A stretch of DNA of 64,000 bases from contig NZ_FOND01000014.1 in NCBI RefSeq assembly GCF_900112815.1, positions 86,888 through 150,887 on the forward strand, in the 5' to 3' direction. This DNA is from Blastococcus tunisiensis (GTDB taxonomy: Bacteria; Actinomycetota; Actinomycetes; Mycobacteriales; Geodermatophilaceae). The position numbers were made by a program, and so were the translations under genes. This document shows, piece by piece, positions 1-8,312 of this stretch (position 1 is the first letter of the stretch; every line of letters starts with the position of its first letter). Under the pieces are notes generated by a model. That model was not told the origin of the DNA and did no database searches. It saw only the letters and a program-made list of their open reading frames with translations.

Positions 1-129
1 CTTCCCGCAGTCCATCGGCCCGTGGAAGAAGTGCAGGTGGGCCGGCGCCGGGTGGCGACGACGGTCACCGGAGGCGGGTACGGACGACAGCCCGGGGACG
101 ACGGGGGAGAGGTCGGGATCGAGGGTCAC
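1..129 (-). CDS. tdk: Thymidine kinase, N-terminal fragment (cut by window edge)
   Basis: The last gene of a minus-strand run enters the window from its 5' end; only the first 43 codons are visible and the reading frame is open to base 1. It starts with GTG at 129, overlapping the TGA of the MFS gene (GTGA overlap), so the two are translationally coupled. The visible C-terminal part reads HLHFFHGPMDCGK, the P-loop of cellular type II thymidine kinases (xxGPMxxGKS). The enzyme phosphorylates thymidine with ATP in the salvage pathway. The 30-residue proline/serine-rich lead before the P-loop is longer than in E. coli Tdk. The zinc-binding lasso domain lies outside the window, so completeness cannot be judged. 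Confidence 0.85.
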   Translation of the reverse strand, partial: MTLDPDLSPVVPGLSSVPASGDRRRHPAPAHLHFFHGPMDCGK

Positions 130-1487
130 AGGCGTTCCGGAGGCGTGTTGCCGGCGGCGAGGACCGCGCGCCGCATCGGGAGGGCGGCCAGGGCGACGAA
201 GCCGCCCACGAAGAAGATCACCAGGCTGACGATGGCCAGCCGGTAGGAGCCGGTGAGCTGGTAGGTCAGCCCGAAGGCCAGGGGACCCAGCCAGCTGGTC
301 CCGCGGTCGCTGATCTCGTAGAAGCCGTAGTACTCGGCCTCCTTGCCCGCCGGGATGAGCTGGCTGAACAGCGACCGGGAGAGCGCCTGGGTGCCGCCCT
401 GCACGAGGCCGATGACCGCGGCCAGGGCGTAGAACTGCGCGACCGCGCCGGTCTGCAGGAAGAAGGCCGCGAACAGCACGCCGATCCAGGCCACCAGCGC
501 GCCCAGCACGACCCGCTTGGCCCCGTATCGGCCGGCCATCCGGCCCAGTCCCAGGGCCCCGAAGACGGCCACCACCTGGACCATGAGGATCGCGCCGGTC
601 AGCACGTCCTGCGCCAGGTCGAGCTCCTCGGTGGCGTACGTCGCCGACAAGGAGATGACCGTCTGCACGCCGTCGTTGAACAGCAGGTAGGCCCCGAGGA
701 ACCACAGCGTCAGCGGGAAGGCCCGCATCTCCCGGAACGTCGTGGCGAGCTGGCGGAAGCTGCTTCCCGAACGCACCGCGGAGGCCGCCACCGGGCGGTT
801 GCGCAGCCGGGACACCGAGAACAGCGTGAACGCGCCCCACCACAGGCCCGCGGTGGCCAGGCAGATGCGCACCGCCTCGCCGGTGGTCAGGCCGAGGTCC
901 TCAGCGGCCACGACGAGGCCGAGGTGGACGGCGAGCAGCAGCGCCCCGCCGACGTAGCCGAACGCCCAGCCCTTGCTGGAGACGGCGTCGCGCTCGTCGG
1001 GGCCGGCCAGGTCGGGCAGCCACGAGTAGTACACGACCGTCGCCGCGCCGAAGCTGATGTTGGCCAGGACGAACAGGACGGCGCCCAGGAGCCACCGGCC
1101 GTCACCGGCGAAGAACAGCGCGGTGGTCGCGATCGCCCCCAGGATCGCGAAACCGGCGAGCATCTCCCGCTTGCGGCCGGTGCGGTCGGCGACGGCGCCG
1201 GTCAGGGGGAGCACGAGTACCTGCAGGACGACCGAGGCCGAGAGCACGTAGGAGAACCAGCTGCCGGCCGCGATCGACAGGCCGAGGAAGGAGAGCCGCT
1301 CGTCGGGACCGGCGGCGTCCCGCGCGATGGCGGTCAGGTACGGGCCGAGGAAGACGGTCGTCACCGAGGTGTTGAAGACCGACATGGCCCAGTCGTAGGA
1401 GTACCAGCCGAAGCGCTCCCGCTTGAGCGCAGGATCGGCCGGGGGCAGCTGGGGCCCGACGCCCGCAGCGGGCGCGTTCGTCGTCAC
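126..1487 (-). CDS. MFS transporter, UMF1/Atg22-like family
   Basis: A 453-residue polytopic membrane protein. I chose GTG at 1487 (VTTNAPAAG) because the longer open frame up to 1703 is low-complexity and overlaps intergenic DNA. The segment ERFGWYSYDWAMSVFNT near residues 22-38 is the typical N-terminus of UMF1/Atg22-type carriers, and ADRTGRKREML in the first half is the MFS loop 2-3 signature (G-x-x-x-D-R-x-G-R-R). About 12 hydrophobic segments follow. Atg22 exports amino acids from the yeast vacuole; the bacterial substrate is unknown. The region upstream reads CAGCCT-6 nt-GTG, close to the leaderless promoters seen elsewhere here but with C for the first T. Its stop overlaps the thymidine kinase start. 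Confidence 0.85.
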   Translation of the reverse strand: MTTNAPAAGVGPQLPPADPALKRERFGWYSYDWAMSVFNTSVTTVFLGPYLTAIARDAAGPDERLSFLGLSIAAGSWFSYVLSASVVLQVLVLPLTGAVADRTGRKREMLAGFAILGAIATTALFFAGDGRWLLGAVLFVLANISFGAATVVYYSWLPDLAGPDERDAVSSKGWAFGYVGGALLLAVHLGLVVAAEDLGLTTGEAVRICLATAGLWWGAFTLFSVSRLRNRPVAASAVRSGSSFRQLATTFREMRAFPLTLWFLGAYLLFNDGVQTVISLSATYATEELDLAQDVLTGAILMVQVVAVFGALGLGRMAGRYGAKRVVLGALVAWIGVLFAAFFLQTGAVAQFYALAAVIGLVQGGTQALSRSLFSQLIPAGKEAEYYGFYEISDRGTSWLGPLAFGLTYQLTGSYRLAIVSLVIFFVGGFVALAALPMRRAVLAAGNTPPERL

Positions 1488-1539
1488 CGGCGCAGGCTGC
1501 CAGCCGCCGCACGGCCGGTCCAGCACCGGACCGTGCCCG

Positions 1540-2442
1540 TCACGGAATGTCCCCGGGAACCACACCACCGGGGTACGCGGCGACGACGGTGGTCGGCCGG
1601 GTGGGGTCGAGGAAGGCCGGCCGGTCGCGCTCGGCGGCGCGCAGGGGGACCAGCCCCCGGGTGATGGCCGCGGCGATCCGGTAGCGGGCCCGGTTGGCGT
1701 CACCGACGCGGCCCATCCGCAGGTCGTCGAGCCGCACCGGCGGGCCGACGTGCACCCGCAGGGCCGGGCGGCGCACCACCGCGCGGGCGGCGGTGCGCAG
1801 CTTGCCCCAGTCGTTGCCGTACTGCAGCACCTCGTGCGCCCCCCACTGGCTGACCGGGAGGACCGGGACGCCGAGGCCGAGGGCCAGGCGGGCCATGCCG
1901 GTACGGCCCCGCTCGGGCCAGCCGTCGGCGGTCAGCCCCACCCGGCCCTCCGGGTAGGCGACGACGTGCCCGCCGGAGACGAGGGCGACCTCGGTGACCC
2001 GCACCGCGTGCCTGGCCAGCTCCGTGCCGCGCTCCACCCGGATCGCTCCGGCCCGCTCCAGCAGCGGGCCGGCCACCGGGGCGGACAGGATGCCCCCGGT
2101 GGCCATGATGCGGGGGACCACGCCCGCCCGGTGGAGGGCGACGGCCACGACGACCGGGTCGAAGTCGCCGATGTGGTTGGCGGCCAGCAGCAGCGGACCG
2201 TCCCGCAGCTCCTCCGGGATGCCGCCGGTGACCTCGACCCGCCCGAAGAGGCCCACCAGCCAGGAGAAGTTGCGCAGCAGGAACCGCCAGACCCACCAGG
2301 GCGGGGCGGCCGCGATCGCCAGCTCGCGGGCGAACCACTCCGGGTCCTCGGGCCGGAGGAGCTGTGCGAGGTCCTCCGGCAGCGCCGGCGGGCGGGGATG
2401 CCACGTGCGGAGCCGGGCGCGCAGCCGTGCGCCCCGGCTCAT
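1540..2442 (-). CDS. 1-acyl-sn-glycerol-3-phosphate acyltransferase-like protein (PlsC family)
   Basis: A 300-residue protein with the PlsC active-site motifs: NHIGDFD (H90, D95; HX4D) and YPEGR (residues 163-167, glycerophosphate binding). The family transfers an acyl group from acyl-CoA or acyl-ACP to a lysophospholipid or related acceptor at the membrane face. A hydrophobic, tryptophan-rich stretch around residues 46-66 probably contacts the membrane. ATG at 2442 overlaps the TGA of the phosphodiesterase gene (ATGA), giving a clear start and translational coupling. Together with the upstream GDPD gene it suggests phospholipid turnover: GDPD degrades deacylated phospholipid and this enzyme reacylates. 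Specificity cannot be read from sequence. Confidence 0.88.
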   Translation of the reverse strand: MSRGARLRARLRTWHPRPPALPEDLAQLLRPEDPEWFARELAIAAAPPWWVWRFLLRNFSWLVGLFGRVEVTGGIPEELRDGPLLLAANHIGDFDPVVVAVALHRAGVVPRIMATGGILSAPVAGPLLERAGAIRVERGTELARHAVRVTEVALVSGGHVVAYPEGRVGLTADGWPERGRTGMARLALGLGVPVLPVSQWGAHEVLQYGNDWGKLRTAARAVVRRPALRVHVGPPVRLDDLRMGRVGDANRARYRIAAAITRGLVPLRAAERDRPAFLDPTRPTTVVAAYPGGVVPGDIP

Positions 2443-3215
2443 CGGGGGTACCACTGGCCGCGCTTCTCCAGGAGCTCGCGCATCATCGCCGGGCGGTCGG
2501 TCATGATGCCGTCGACCCCCAGGTCCAGCATGCGGGTGGCCTCCGCCTCGGTGTCGACGGTCCAGACGTGCACCTGCAGCCCGCGCGCGTGGGCGGCGGC
2601 GAGGAAGCGCTCGTCGACCAGCGCGCGACCGCCCAGCTGCAGCGGCACCTGGGCGCACCCGGCCTGGATCCGGACCAGCCCGGCCGCCTTGGGCGAGTAG
2701 GACGACAGCCGCAGGGCGGCCACGCCGCGGGGCCCCAGGGAGGTGCACACCGACGGGCCGAACAGCCGGCGGGCCGCGGCGATGCGGGCGTCGGAGAAGG
2801 AGCCGAGGCAGATGCGGTCCTCGACGCCCAGGCGCCGGACCGTGCGCACCAGCGGGGCCAGCACGCCGGCGGCCTTGATGTCGAGGTTGAACCGCACGTC
2901 GGGCCACGCGCCCAGGAGATCCTCCAGGCGCAGGACCGGCTCCCGACCCCCGATGCGGGCCTGCGACACCTCCGACCACGGCAGGCTCTCCACCCGTCCG
3001 GTGCGGTCGGTGACGCGCTCCAGGGTGGCGTCGTGGAACACGGCCAGGACGCCGTCGGCGGTGACGCGGACGTCGGTCTCCAGGTAGCGGTAGCCGAGGT
3101 CCACGCACGCCTGGAAGGCGGGCATCGTGTTCTCGAGGTGCTCGATCGCACCGCCGCGGTGCGCCATGGCCAACGGGGTCGGCCCGTCGAGGAAGGCGTG
3201 ATGCACGGCGGGCAC
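2439..3215 (-). CDS. Glycerophosphodiester phosphodiesterase
   Basis: A 258-residue GDPD-family TIM-barrel enzyme that hydrolyses glycerophosphodiesters to glycerol-3-phosphate and an alcohol. Seen residues: MAHRGG with the catalytic H19-R20, ETDVR (metal ligands E46, D48), FHD (second catalytic histidine H61), NLDIK in the middle and WTVDTE near the end. No signal peptide is visible, so it is probably cytoplasmic. The start was set at GTG 3215 because a TAGCGT hexamer lies exactly 7 nt upstream, the leaderless arrangement repeated in this window; GTG 3224 is the alternative and would overlap that hexamer. The stop overlaps the acyltransferase ATG. Confidence 0.9.
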   Translation of the reverse strand: MPAVHHAFLDGPTPLAMAHRGGAIEHLENTMPAFQACVDLGYRYLETDVRVTADGVLAVFHDATLERVTDRTGRVESLPWSEVSQARIGGREPVLRLEDLLGAWPDVRFNLDIKAAGVLAPLVRTVRRLGVEDRICLGSFSDARIAAARRLFGPSVCTSLGPRGVAALRLSSYSPKAAGLVRIQAGCAQVPLQLGGRALVDERFLAAAHARGLQVHVWTVDTEAEATRMLDLGVDGIMTDRPAMMRELLEKRGQWYPR

Positions 3216-3222
3216 GGCGCCC

Positions 3223-3228
3223 ACGCTA
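3223..3228 (-). promoter_or_regulatory. -10 hexamer TAGCGT of a probable leaderless promoter (GDPD gene)
   Basis: On the minus strand the sequence reads TAGCGT, then 7 nt, then GTG at 3215. No Shine-Dalgarno lies before that GTG. A sigma-A-type TAnnnT box at this distance puts the transcription start at or next to the start codon. Confidence 0.5.
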
Positions 3229-3283
3229 GTGCCCGGGGCGGCGGGGCCCGGCGACGGCCCGGAGGCTCCCTCGGCCACCCGCG

Positions 3284-4498
3284 TCAGCCGGTCCGGACGG
3301 CGTCGGCCATGCGGCGCACGATCGTCGTCAGGACCGGCCGCGGGGTGGCGAAGTTGAGCCGGACGTGGCCGGTCCCGGGGGCACCGCACTCCGGCCCGTC
3401 GACCAGGGCGACCCCCGCGCGGTCGAGGAAGAACTCTCCGGACGACACCGGCAGGCCCAGCGCGCGGCAGTCCAGCCAGGCGAGGTAGGTGCCCTCGGGC
3501 GGGGTCCAGCGCACGTCGGGCAGGTGCTCGGCCAGCAGTGCGGCCAGGTGCGCCCGGTTCCCGTCCAGGTACGCGAGGACGCCGTCCAGCCAGTCGCCGC
3601 CGGCGTCGTAGGCCGCCGTGCCGGCCAGCACTCCGGGGGTGGAGGCGCCGTGGGTGTGCAGCCAGCCCACCCGCTCCCACGCCGCGGCGTCCTCGGGGTT
3701 GCCGAGGATCAGCTGGGCGGCCTTGAGGCCGGGCAGATTCCAGGCCTTCGAGGCCGACGTCGCGGTCACGGCGTGCCCGGCGGTGACCGGGGAGAGGGAC
3801 GCGTACGGGCGGTGCACCGCACCGGGGAGCACCAGGGGCGCGTGGATCTCGTCGGAGAAGACCCGGGCCCCGGCGGCGTCCACCACCGCCGCCAGGTCCA
3901 GCTGCTCCTCGGCGGTGAACACGCGCCCGGTCGGGTTGTGCGGGTTGACGTGGACGAGCAGCCGCGCGCCGCCGTCGAACGCACGGGCGATCCCGTCCAG
4001 GTCGTAGCCGGCCCGGCCGTTCCGCTCGACCATGGGCACCTCGACGAGCTCTCGGCCGAGCAGCCCCGGCACGGCCCGGAACGGCATGTAGGCCGGGGTG
4101 GGCAGCACCACGGCGCTGCCGGGGGGCGTGAAGCGCTCGATGGCGACCTGCAGGCCGGCGACGACGTCGGCCAGCGGCGTGATCCGCTCGGCGGGCACCT
4201 CCCAGCCGTACCGGCGCCGCTGCCAGTCCGCGCAGGCGCGGGCCATGTCGGCGGCCGCCTCCGGGGTGAGGTAGCCCAGCCGGCCGTGCTCCACCGCCTC
4301 GTGCAGGGCCGCGGTGACGGCCGGGGCGGTGCCGACGTCCATCTCGGCGACGAACGCGCCGATGGCCGGGCCGTACCGCGTCCACTTCAGGCTGCCCGCA
4401 CCGCGCAGGGCCTCCTCCGACACCCGGTCGAACGAGGCGGCGTCGAACGCGGCCGCACCGGCGCCCACGGGTCCTCCGTCCTCGGCCCGCTCGGTCAT
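3284..4498 (-). CDS. patB: PatB/MalY-type PLP enzyme (putative cystathionine beta-lyase / C-S lyase)
   Basis: A 404-residue fold-type I aminotransferase. The PLP lysine is K251 in SASKAWNLPGLK, the form typical of the MalY/PatB branch. Other landmarks are NPHNPTG (185-191) and SDEIHA (215-220), whose aspartate holds the PLP pyridine nitrogen. The N-terminal KWTRYG and AEMDV are also characteristic. Members cleave cystathionine or other cysteine S-conjugates to pyruvate, ammonia and a thiol, so a role in sulfur amino acid metabolism is likely. ATG 4498 follows GGAGAGG at a good distance; in-frame GTG 4528 is a weaker alternative. The gene is separated from GDPD by about 70 nt and may be transcribed alone. 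Confidence 0.87.
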   Translation of the reverse strand: MTERAEDGGPVGAGAAAFDAASFDRVSEEALRGAGSLKWTRYGPAIGAFVAEMDVGTAPAVTAALHEAVEHGRLGYLTPEAAADMARACADWQRRRYGWEVPAERITPLADVVAGLQVAIERFTPPGSAVVLPTPAYMPFRAVPGLLGRELVEVPMVERNGRAGYDLDGIARAFDGGARLLVHVNPHNPTGRVFTAEEQLDLAAVVDAAGARVFSDEIHAPLVLPGAVHRPYASLSPVTAGHAVTATSASKAWNLPGLKAAQLILGNPEDAAAWERVGWLHTHGASTPGVLAGTAAYDAGGDWLDGVLAYLDGNRAHLAALLAEHLPDVRWTPPEGTYLAWLDCRALGLPVSSGEFFLDRAGVALVDGPECGAPGTGHVRLNFATPRPVLTTIVRRMADAVRTG

Positions 4499-4573
4499 GG
4501 CGTCCTCTCCGTCCCCGGTGTCCGGCACGGTGGCTTCCTGGCGTGTTCGGCGGACGCTGTCACCCCGGGCGTC

Positions 4574-4579
4574 TACCGT
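4574..4579 (+). promoter_or_regulatory. -10 hexamer TACCGT of a probable leaderless promoter (zinc-finger gene)
   Basis: TACCGT is followed by 8 nt and GTG 4588; there is no ribosome-binding site. It lies within the upstream region shared with the divergent patB-like gene. Confidence 0.45.
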
Positions 4580-4587
4580 GCGCAGGC

Positions 4588-4995
4588 GTGGCACAACGAC
4601 ACGCGGCCGGCAGCACGGCAGAGCTCCCCGTGACGGCGTCCCCGAACCGGGGGAGCGAGGAGCCGCGTCGCTGCGGCTGGTGCCGCCGGGTGCTGCCCTC
4701 GCAGGGGTCGGTCGGCCGACCTCGGCTGTACTGCGGCCAGGCGTGCCGGCAGCGCGCCTACGAGCAGCGGTCGGCGACCGCCAAGGCCGGGCTGCCCGGT
4801 GACGTCGTCCTCGTCTCGCGCAACGAGCTCGACGGGCTGCAGGACCGGCTCTACCAGTTGCGCTGCGCCCTGGAGGACGCGCAGACGCTGCTGGCCGAGA
4901 AGCCGACCAAGGCGGAGCTCGAACGCCAGCTGGCCGAGCTGATCCGCTCCACCGGCCGCCTGGACCGACTCTGGGTCACCGAGCGCTCGGGCTGA
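4588..4995 (+). CDS. Small zinc-finger protein with C-terminal coiled coil, unknown function
   Basis: A 135-residue basic protein. The N-terminal third has RRCGWC, then GRPRLYCGQACRQRAYEQR, giving C29, C32, C49 and C53, a probable four-cysteine zinc site. The second half of the motif (RPR-YC-x-x-AC-RQRAY-x-x-R) is common in small actinobacterial proteins thought to bind nucleic acid. Residues 70-125 are heptad-like and rich in L, E and R, suggesting a dimerising coiled coil. GTG 4588 was chosen from the leaderless -10 box; GTG 4630 would still keep all four cysteines. It is divergent from the patB-like gene. I do not recognise a named family; DNA or RNA binding is inference from the finger. 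Confidence 0.7.
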   Translation: MAQRHAAGSTAELPVTASPNRGSEEPRRCGWCRRVLPSQGSVGRPRLYCGQACRQRAYEQRSATAKAGLPGDVVLVSRNELDGLQDRLYQLRCALEDAQTLLAEKPTKAELERQLAELIRSTGRLDRLWVTERSG

Positions 4996-5003
4996 CCGCC
5001 GGC

Positions 5004-5234
5004 TCAGTCCGGGTCCTGGGTGTCGCCGTCGTCGCCCGCGTCCTCCGGCTCCGGATTGCTGTTGTCCGGCAGGTTCTCCCGGTCGGCCTCCTCCGGCTCC
5101 AGCTCGTCCACCTCTTCGTCCGTGGTGCCGTCGTTCTGGTCCTGACCGGCCGCCTGGCACCCGGTCATCGTGGCGCCACCCCCGAACAGCGCCAGGGCGG
5201 TGACGAGGGCGGCGATCGGACGTCGGATCTGCAT
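5004..5234 (-). CDS. Tiny acidic lipoprotein, unknown function
   Basis: A 76-residue protein with a basic start (MQIRR), a hydrophobic stretch and a lipobox ending TGC near residue 26, so it should be exported and lipidated. The mature part is almost entirely D, E, N, P and G and is predicted to be disordered. No catalytic motif is present. ATG 5234 is preceded by TAGGGT and a 6-nt spacer, so the start is supported by a leaderless promoter. It converges on the zinc-finger gene with 8 nt between stops. A similar mini-lipoprotein lies at 46802-46972. Confidence 0.7.
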   Translation of the reverse strand: MQIRRPIAALVTALALFGGGATMTGCQAAGQDQNDGTTDEEVDELEPEEADRENLPDNSNPEPEDAGDDGDTQDPD

Positions 5235-5240
5235 GACCCG

Positions 5241-5246
5241 ACCCTA
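5241..5246 (-). promoter_or_regulatory. -10 hexamer TAGGGT of a probable leaderless promoter (tiny lipoprotein)
   Basis: Minus-strand TAGGGT, a 6-nt spacer CGGGTC, then ATG 5234. The same hexamer and spacing occur before the GNAT gene at 17644. Confidence 0.5.
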
Positions 5247-5296
5247 CGAAGACCCGGCCGTTCGTGCCCGTCGAGGCGGCCTACCCAGGTGGATTA

Positions 5297-5309
5297 CGTC
5301 ACCGTGACG
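5297..5309. repeat. Palindrome CGTCACcGTGACG, left copy
   Basis: A perfect 6-1-6 inverted repeat. A second copy differing only in the central base is at 6001-6013. The 3' flank GGAA of this copy matches the flank of the other copy when that is read in reverse complement. Possible operator or terminal repeat. Confidence 0.55.
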
Positions 5310-5683
5310 GAATCAACCCGGGGTAGGTGGACCGGGAGGGGGGACGTCGAGCGATCGCCGGACCGTCCGGAGGGCGCCGGCGACATGGATCGGCACGGCC
5401 GACCTGCAGGCTTCATGATCATCTCCGGAGGACGGGCACGTCGCGGGGGAGTCGACGGGACAGCCCGGCCGGGTCGCGTCGGTGCGCGGGCCAGGCAGTC
5501 GCCGAGGCGGCACGGCCCGGTCCGAGGGCGACCAGGAGCACCACGGCGACGCGGCGACGGGCGACCGGGTCGCCGCAGCGCCGCCCAGGGCAACGCGACG
5601 GTCAGGAGCGGGCGCCCGACGAGTGCACGGCGGGCAGGATCATCCCGATCGACACCCCTTCCGACCACTCGGACGCTGCGCCG

Positions 5684-5697
5684 ATAATGCACATTAT
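5684..5697. repeat. AT-rich palindrome ATAATG-CA-CATTAT
   Basis: A perfect 6-2-6 inverted repeat, unusual because it is AT-rich in DNA of very high GC. The size suits a dimeric regulator site; no neighbouring gene lies close enough to assign it. Confidence 0.5.
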
Positions 5698-5748
5698 GTC
5701 AACTAGTCGGAGCGACCCCGCCCGCTCCGGCCGGACATCGCTCCCCGC

Positions 5749-5806
5749 CACCGATCCGCGTCTCACCGATCCGCATTGCACGATCCGCATCGCACGATCC
5801 GCGTGT
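5749..5806. repeat. Four tandem 14-15 bp repeats, core GATCCGC(G/A)T
   Basis: Units start at 5749, 5764, 5779 and 5793: CACCGATCCGCGTCT, CACCGATCCGCATTG, CACGATCCGCATCG and CACGATCCGCGTGT. The spacing is about 1.4 helical turns. They look like an iteron or clustered protein-binding sites, or slippage products. Confidence 0.6.
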
Positions 5807-6000
5807 CGCCCCGCGGGCTCGCCGACGCCGGCGACTGCTCCGCACCGACCCGTGTCGTCGGCCCGCCGCCGACGGTCCGAGGCGCCGGTCCCTCGCGGCC
5901 ACCCTGTCACCACGCGGGCGCCGCCCAGGACGACGACCCGGGACACCTCCGGAATCCGGACAGGCCGACCCCGACCCGGCCCGGTCCTCGCCCGTAGTTC

Positions 6001-6013
6001 CGTCACAGTGACG
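6001..6013. repeat. Palindrome CGTCACaGTGACG, right copy
   Basis: Perfect 6-1-6 inverted repeat, 66 bp before the VOC gene start. It is the partner of the site at 5297-5309, start to start 704 bp apart. Its position suits an operator for the VOC gene. Confidence 0.55.
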
Positions 6014-6078
6014 CATCCGGCGATGAGTTGCCGGCCGGACGCCGGTCATCGTCTGCGAACCTCCCGGAAGGAGCGACC

Positions 6079-6438
6079 GTGCCCACCGTCTCACCGATCA
6101 TCGCCACCCCCGACCTCGACCGGCTCACCGCCTTCTACACCGGGCTGCTCGGCGCCACGGTCGCGGAGCGCTACCCGGACGACGGACCGACGTTCTTCGT
6201 CGGCCTGCGGATCGGCGACTCGCACCTGGGCCTCGTGGCGAACGGCGAGGTCTCCCCGGGCACGCCGACCCGCGTGGTGCTCAGCATCGAGGTGCCCGAC
6301 GTCGACGCCCTCCTCCCCCGCGTTCCCGGGCTCGGCGGCGACGCCGGCGCGGGCAGCAACGACATGCCGTGGGGCCAGCGCGTGGCGCACGTCGCCGATC
6401 CGGATGGCAACGCGCTCAACCTGACCCAGCAGCTGTGA
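6079..6438 (+). CDS. VOC-family protein (glyoxalase/bleomycin-resistance fold)
   Basis: A 119-residue protein built as two beta-alpha-beta-beta-beta units, the size of a single VOC domain. Typical elements are an N-terminal PIIATPDLDRLTAFYTGLLGA, VLSIEVPDVDALLP in the middle and the C-terminal VADPDGNALNL that ends most members. The family covers metal-dependent lyases, dioxygenases and drug-binding proteins; the substrate cannot be predicted. GTG 6079 follows GGAAGGAG with good spacing and sets the start. The CGTCACnGTGACG palindrome at 6001 lies just upstream. A strong hairpin follows the stop. Confidence 0.82.
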   Translation: MPTVSPIIATPDLDRLTAFYTGLLGATVAERYPDDGPTFFVGLRIGDSHLGLVANGEVSPGTPTRVVLSIEVPDVDALLPRVPGLGGDAGAGSNDMPWGQRVAHVADPDGNALNLTQQL

Positions 6439-6442
6439 CGGA

Positions 6443-6478
6443 CCGGGGTGGCCGCCCCTGGAGCGACGGCCACCCCGG
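6443..6478. terminator. Bidirectional hairpin terminator between VOC and ABC permease genes
   Basis: Perfect 12-bp stem CCGGGGTGGCCG / CGGCCACCCCGG with a 12-nt loop, sitting in the 41 bp between two converging stop codons. No T-tract follows, as is common in high-GC actinobacteria. Confidence 0.8.
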
Positions 6479-6479
6479 C

Positions 6480-7258
6480 TCAGGCGATCTCGCTGCGCTG
6501 CACCCGGATCCACCCGGCCACCAGGGGGACGACCAGCCAGAGCAGCGTCGACGTGCCGACCTGCGCCCACCCCTCCCCCTGGAGGTCACCGCTGTACATC
6601 GGGCCGGTCGTCGTCGTCAGGTCCCACCAGTCACGGAGCCAGTCCAGCGACGCCACGGTGCTCACCAGCACGGTGAACGCCGTCGGCAGCGCGAAGTAGA
6701 CGACGATCGCCAGCGGCGAGCTCAGCAGCAGCAGACCGAACGCGACACCGACGAGGACCACCAGCACCTGGGCCAGCGCGGTCTGGGCCACCTGGGCCGG
6801 CTCCAGGGACCACGAGGCCGGGTCGGCGGTGAGCACCGGGGTCAGCGCCACCGCCAGGACGCCGGACAGGAGGGTGGCGACGACGCCCAGCCCCCCGAGG
6901 ACCACGGCCGCGAGCAGTTTGGCCAGGAGGACGCGGGACCGCTGCGGAACCAGGGCGAAGGTGCTCAGCGCGGTCCGCTGCGACCACTCGCTGGTGACCA
7001 GCAGGATGCCCAGGACCGGCAGCAGCAGGGCCACCGGCAGCTGGGCGACGGCGACGTACTCCGACAGCGCCTTGTCCGGCGGGTCGGCGAAGAACAGGAT
7101 CAGGGCCGGCGCGGCCAGCGCCAGCACGCCGAGGCTCACGAGCAGCCAGAAGCCGGCCCGGGTGTCGGCGGACTTGCGCAGCTCGACCCGCACCAGGGTG
7201 CCCAGCCCCGGGGCCGGGACGTCGGGCAGCCGGTCGGCGGCGGGCAGGGTGGGCGCGG

Positions 7259-7262
<4 letters not shown>
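6480..7262 (-). CDS. ABC transporter permease (ABC-2 type)
   Basis: A 260-residue membrane protein with about six hydrophobic segments after a short cytoplasmic N-terminus (LGTLVRVELRKSADTRAGFW), the usual start of ABC-2 permeases. SEWSQRTALSTFALVP is the conserved amphipathic stretch after the second segment. With the ATPase it forms an exporter; substrate unknown, but this family often confers resistance to antibiotics or peptides. ATG 7262 overlaps the ATPase TGA (ATGA), so the start is firm. A strong bidirectional hairpin lies just past its stop. Confidence 0.87.
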
Positions 7263-8173
<911 letters not shown>

Positions 8174-8220
8174 GAGCCCACCCTGTCCGCGCGCGCCGCC
8201 TCCCCGCGTCCGCCGCCGGT

Positions 8221-8281
8221 CGGCACCGGTGCGACTTCGGTCGGTCCCTCCCGGGAGGGACGTCGACCTTCGTCGGTGCCG
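8221..8281. promoter_or_regulatory. Nested palindromic operator between ABC exporter and two-component system
   Basis: The centre, 8244-8261, is the perfect 18-bp palindrome GTCCCTCCCGGGAGGGAC. Around it lies an outer pair, CGGCACCG (8221-8228) and CGGTGCCG (8274-8281), with nearly the same centre. It is the intergenic region of two divergent units, so binding by the NarL-type regulator encoded at 9593 would control both. Function is inference. Confidence 0.6.
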
Positions 8282-8300
8282 GAACCGCGCCTCCCGCCAC

Positions 8301-8306
8301 TAGCCT
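8301..8306 (+). promoter_or_regulatory. -10 hexamer TAGCCT of a probable leaderless promoter (histidine kinase)
   Basis: TAGCCT, 6-nt spacer, then GTG 8313, with no ribosome-binding site. It lies 20 bp from the outer arm of the palindromic operator. Confidence 0.55.
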
Positions 8307-8312
8307 GGGCCG

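Larger units (their letters stand above)
5247..6078. other. 832-bp stretch without a convincing gene
   Basis: Several open frames run through this stretch on both strands, but they overlap one another, lack ribosome sites and give arginine/proline-rich low-complexity translations with no recognisable motif, so I call none. The stretch is locally less GC-rich than its surroundings. It holds two copies of the palindrome CGTCACnGTGACG near its two ends, an AT-rich palindrome and a four-unit tandem repeat, all listed separately. It may be a regulatory region, a decayed element or a small non-autonomous element. Confidence 0.5.

Noticed and set aside
126..1703. N-terminal extension of the MFS gene by 72 codons
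   Set aside because: The extra part is proline/serine-rich, without a ribosome site, and runs into the acyltransferase 3' end. The conserved protein begins after GTG 1487.
924..2700. Long plus-strand open frames opposite the MFS and acyltransferase genes
   Set aside because: They are G/P/R/A-rich shadows of the real minus-strand genes, as expected in very GC-rich DNA, with no motif.
5289..6006. Several 70-365-residue open frames on both strands
   Set aside because: They overlap each other, have no ribosome site or motif, and translate to low-complexity Arg/Pro/Thr sequence.
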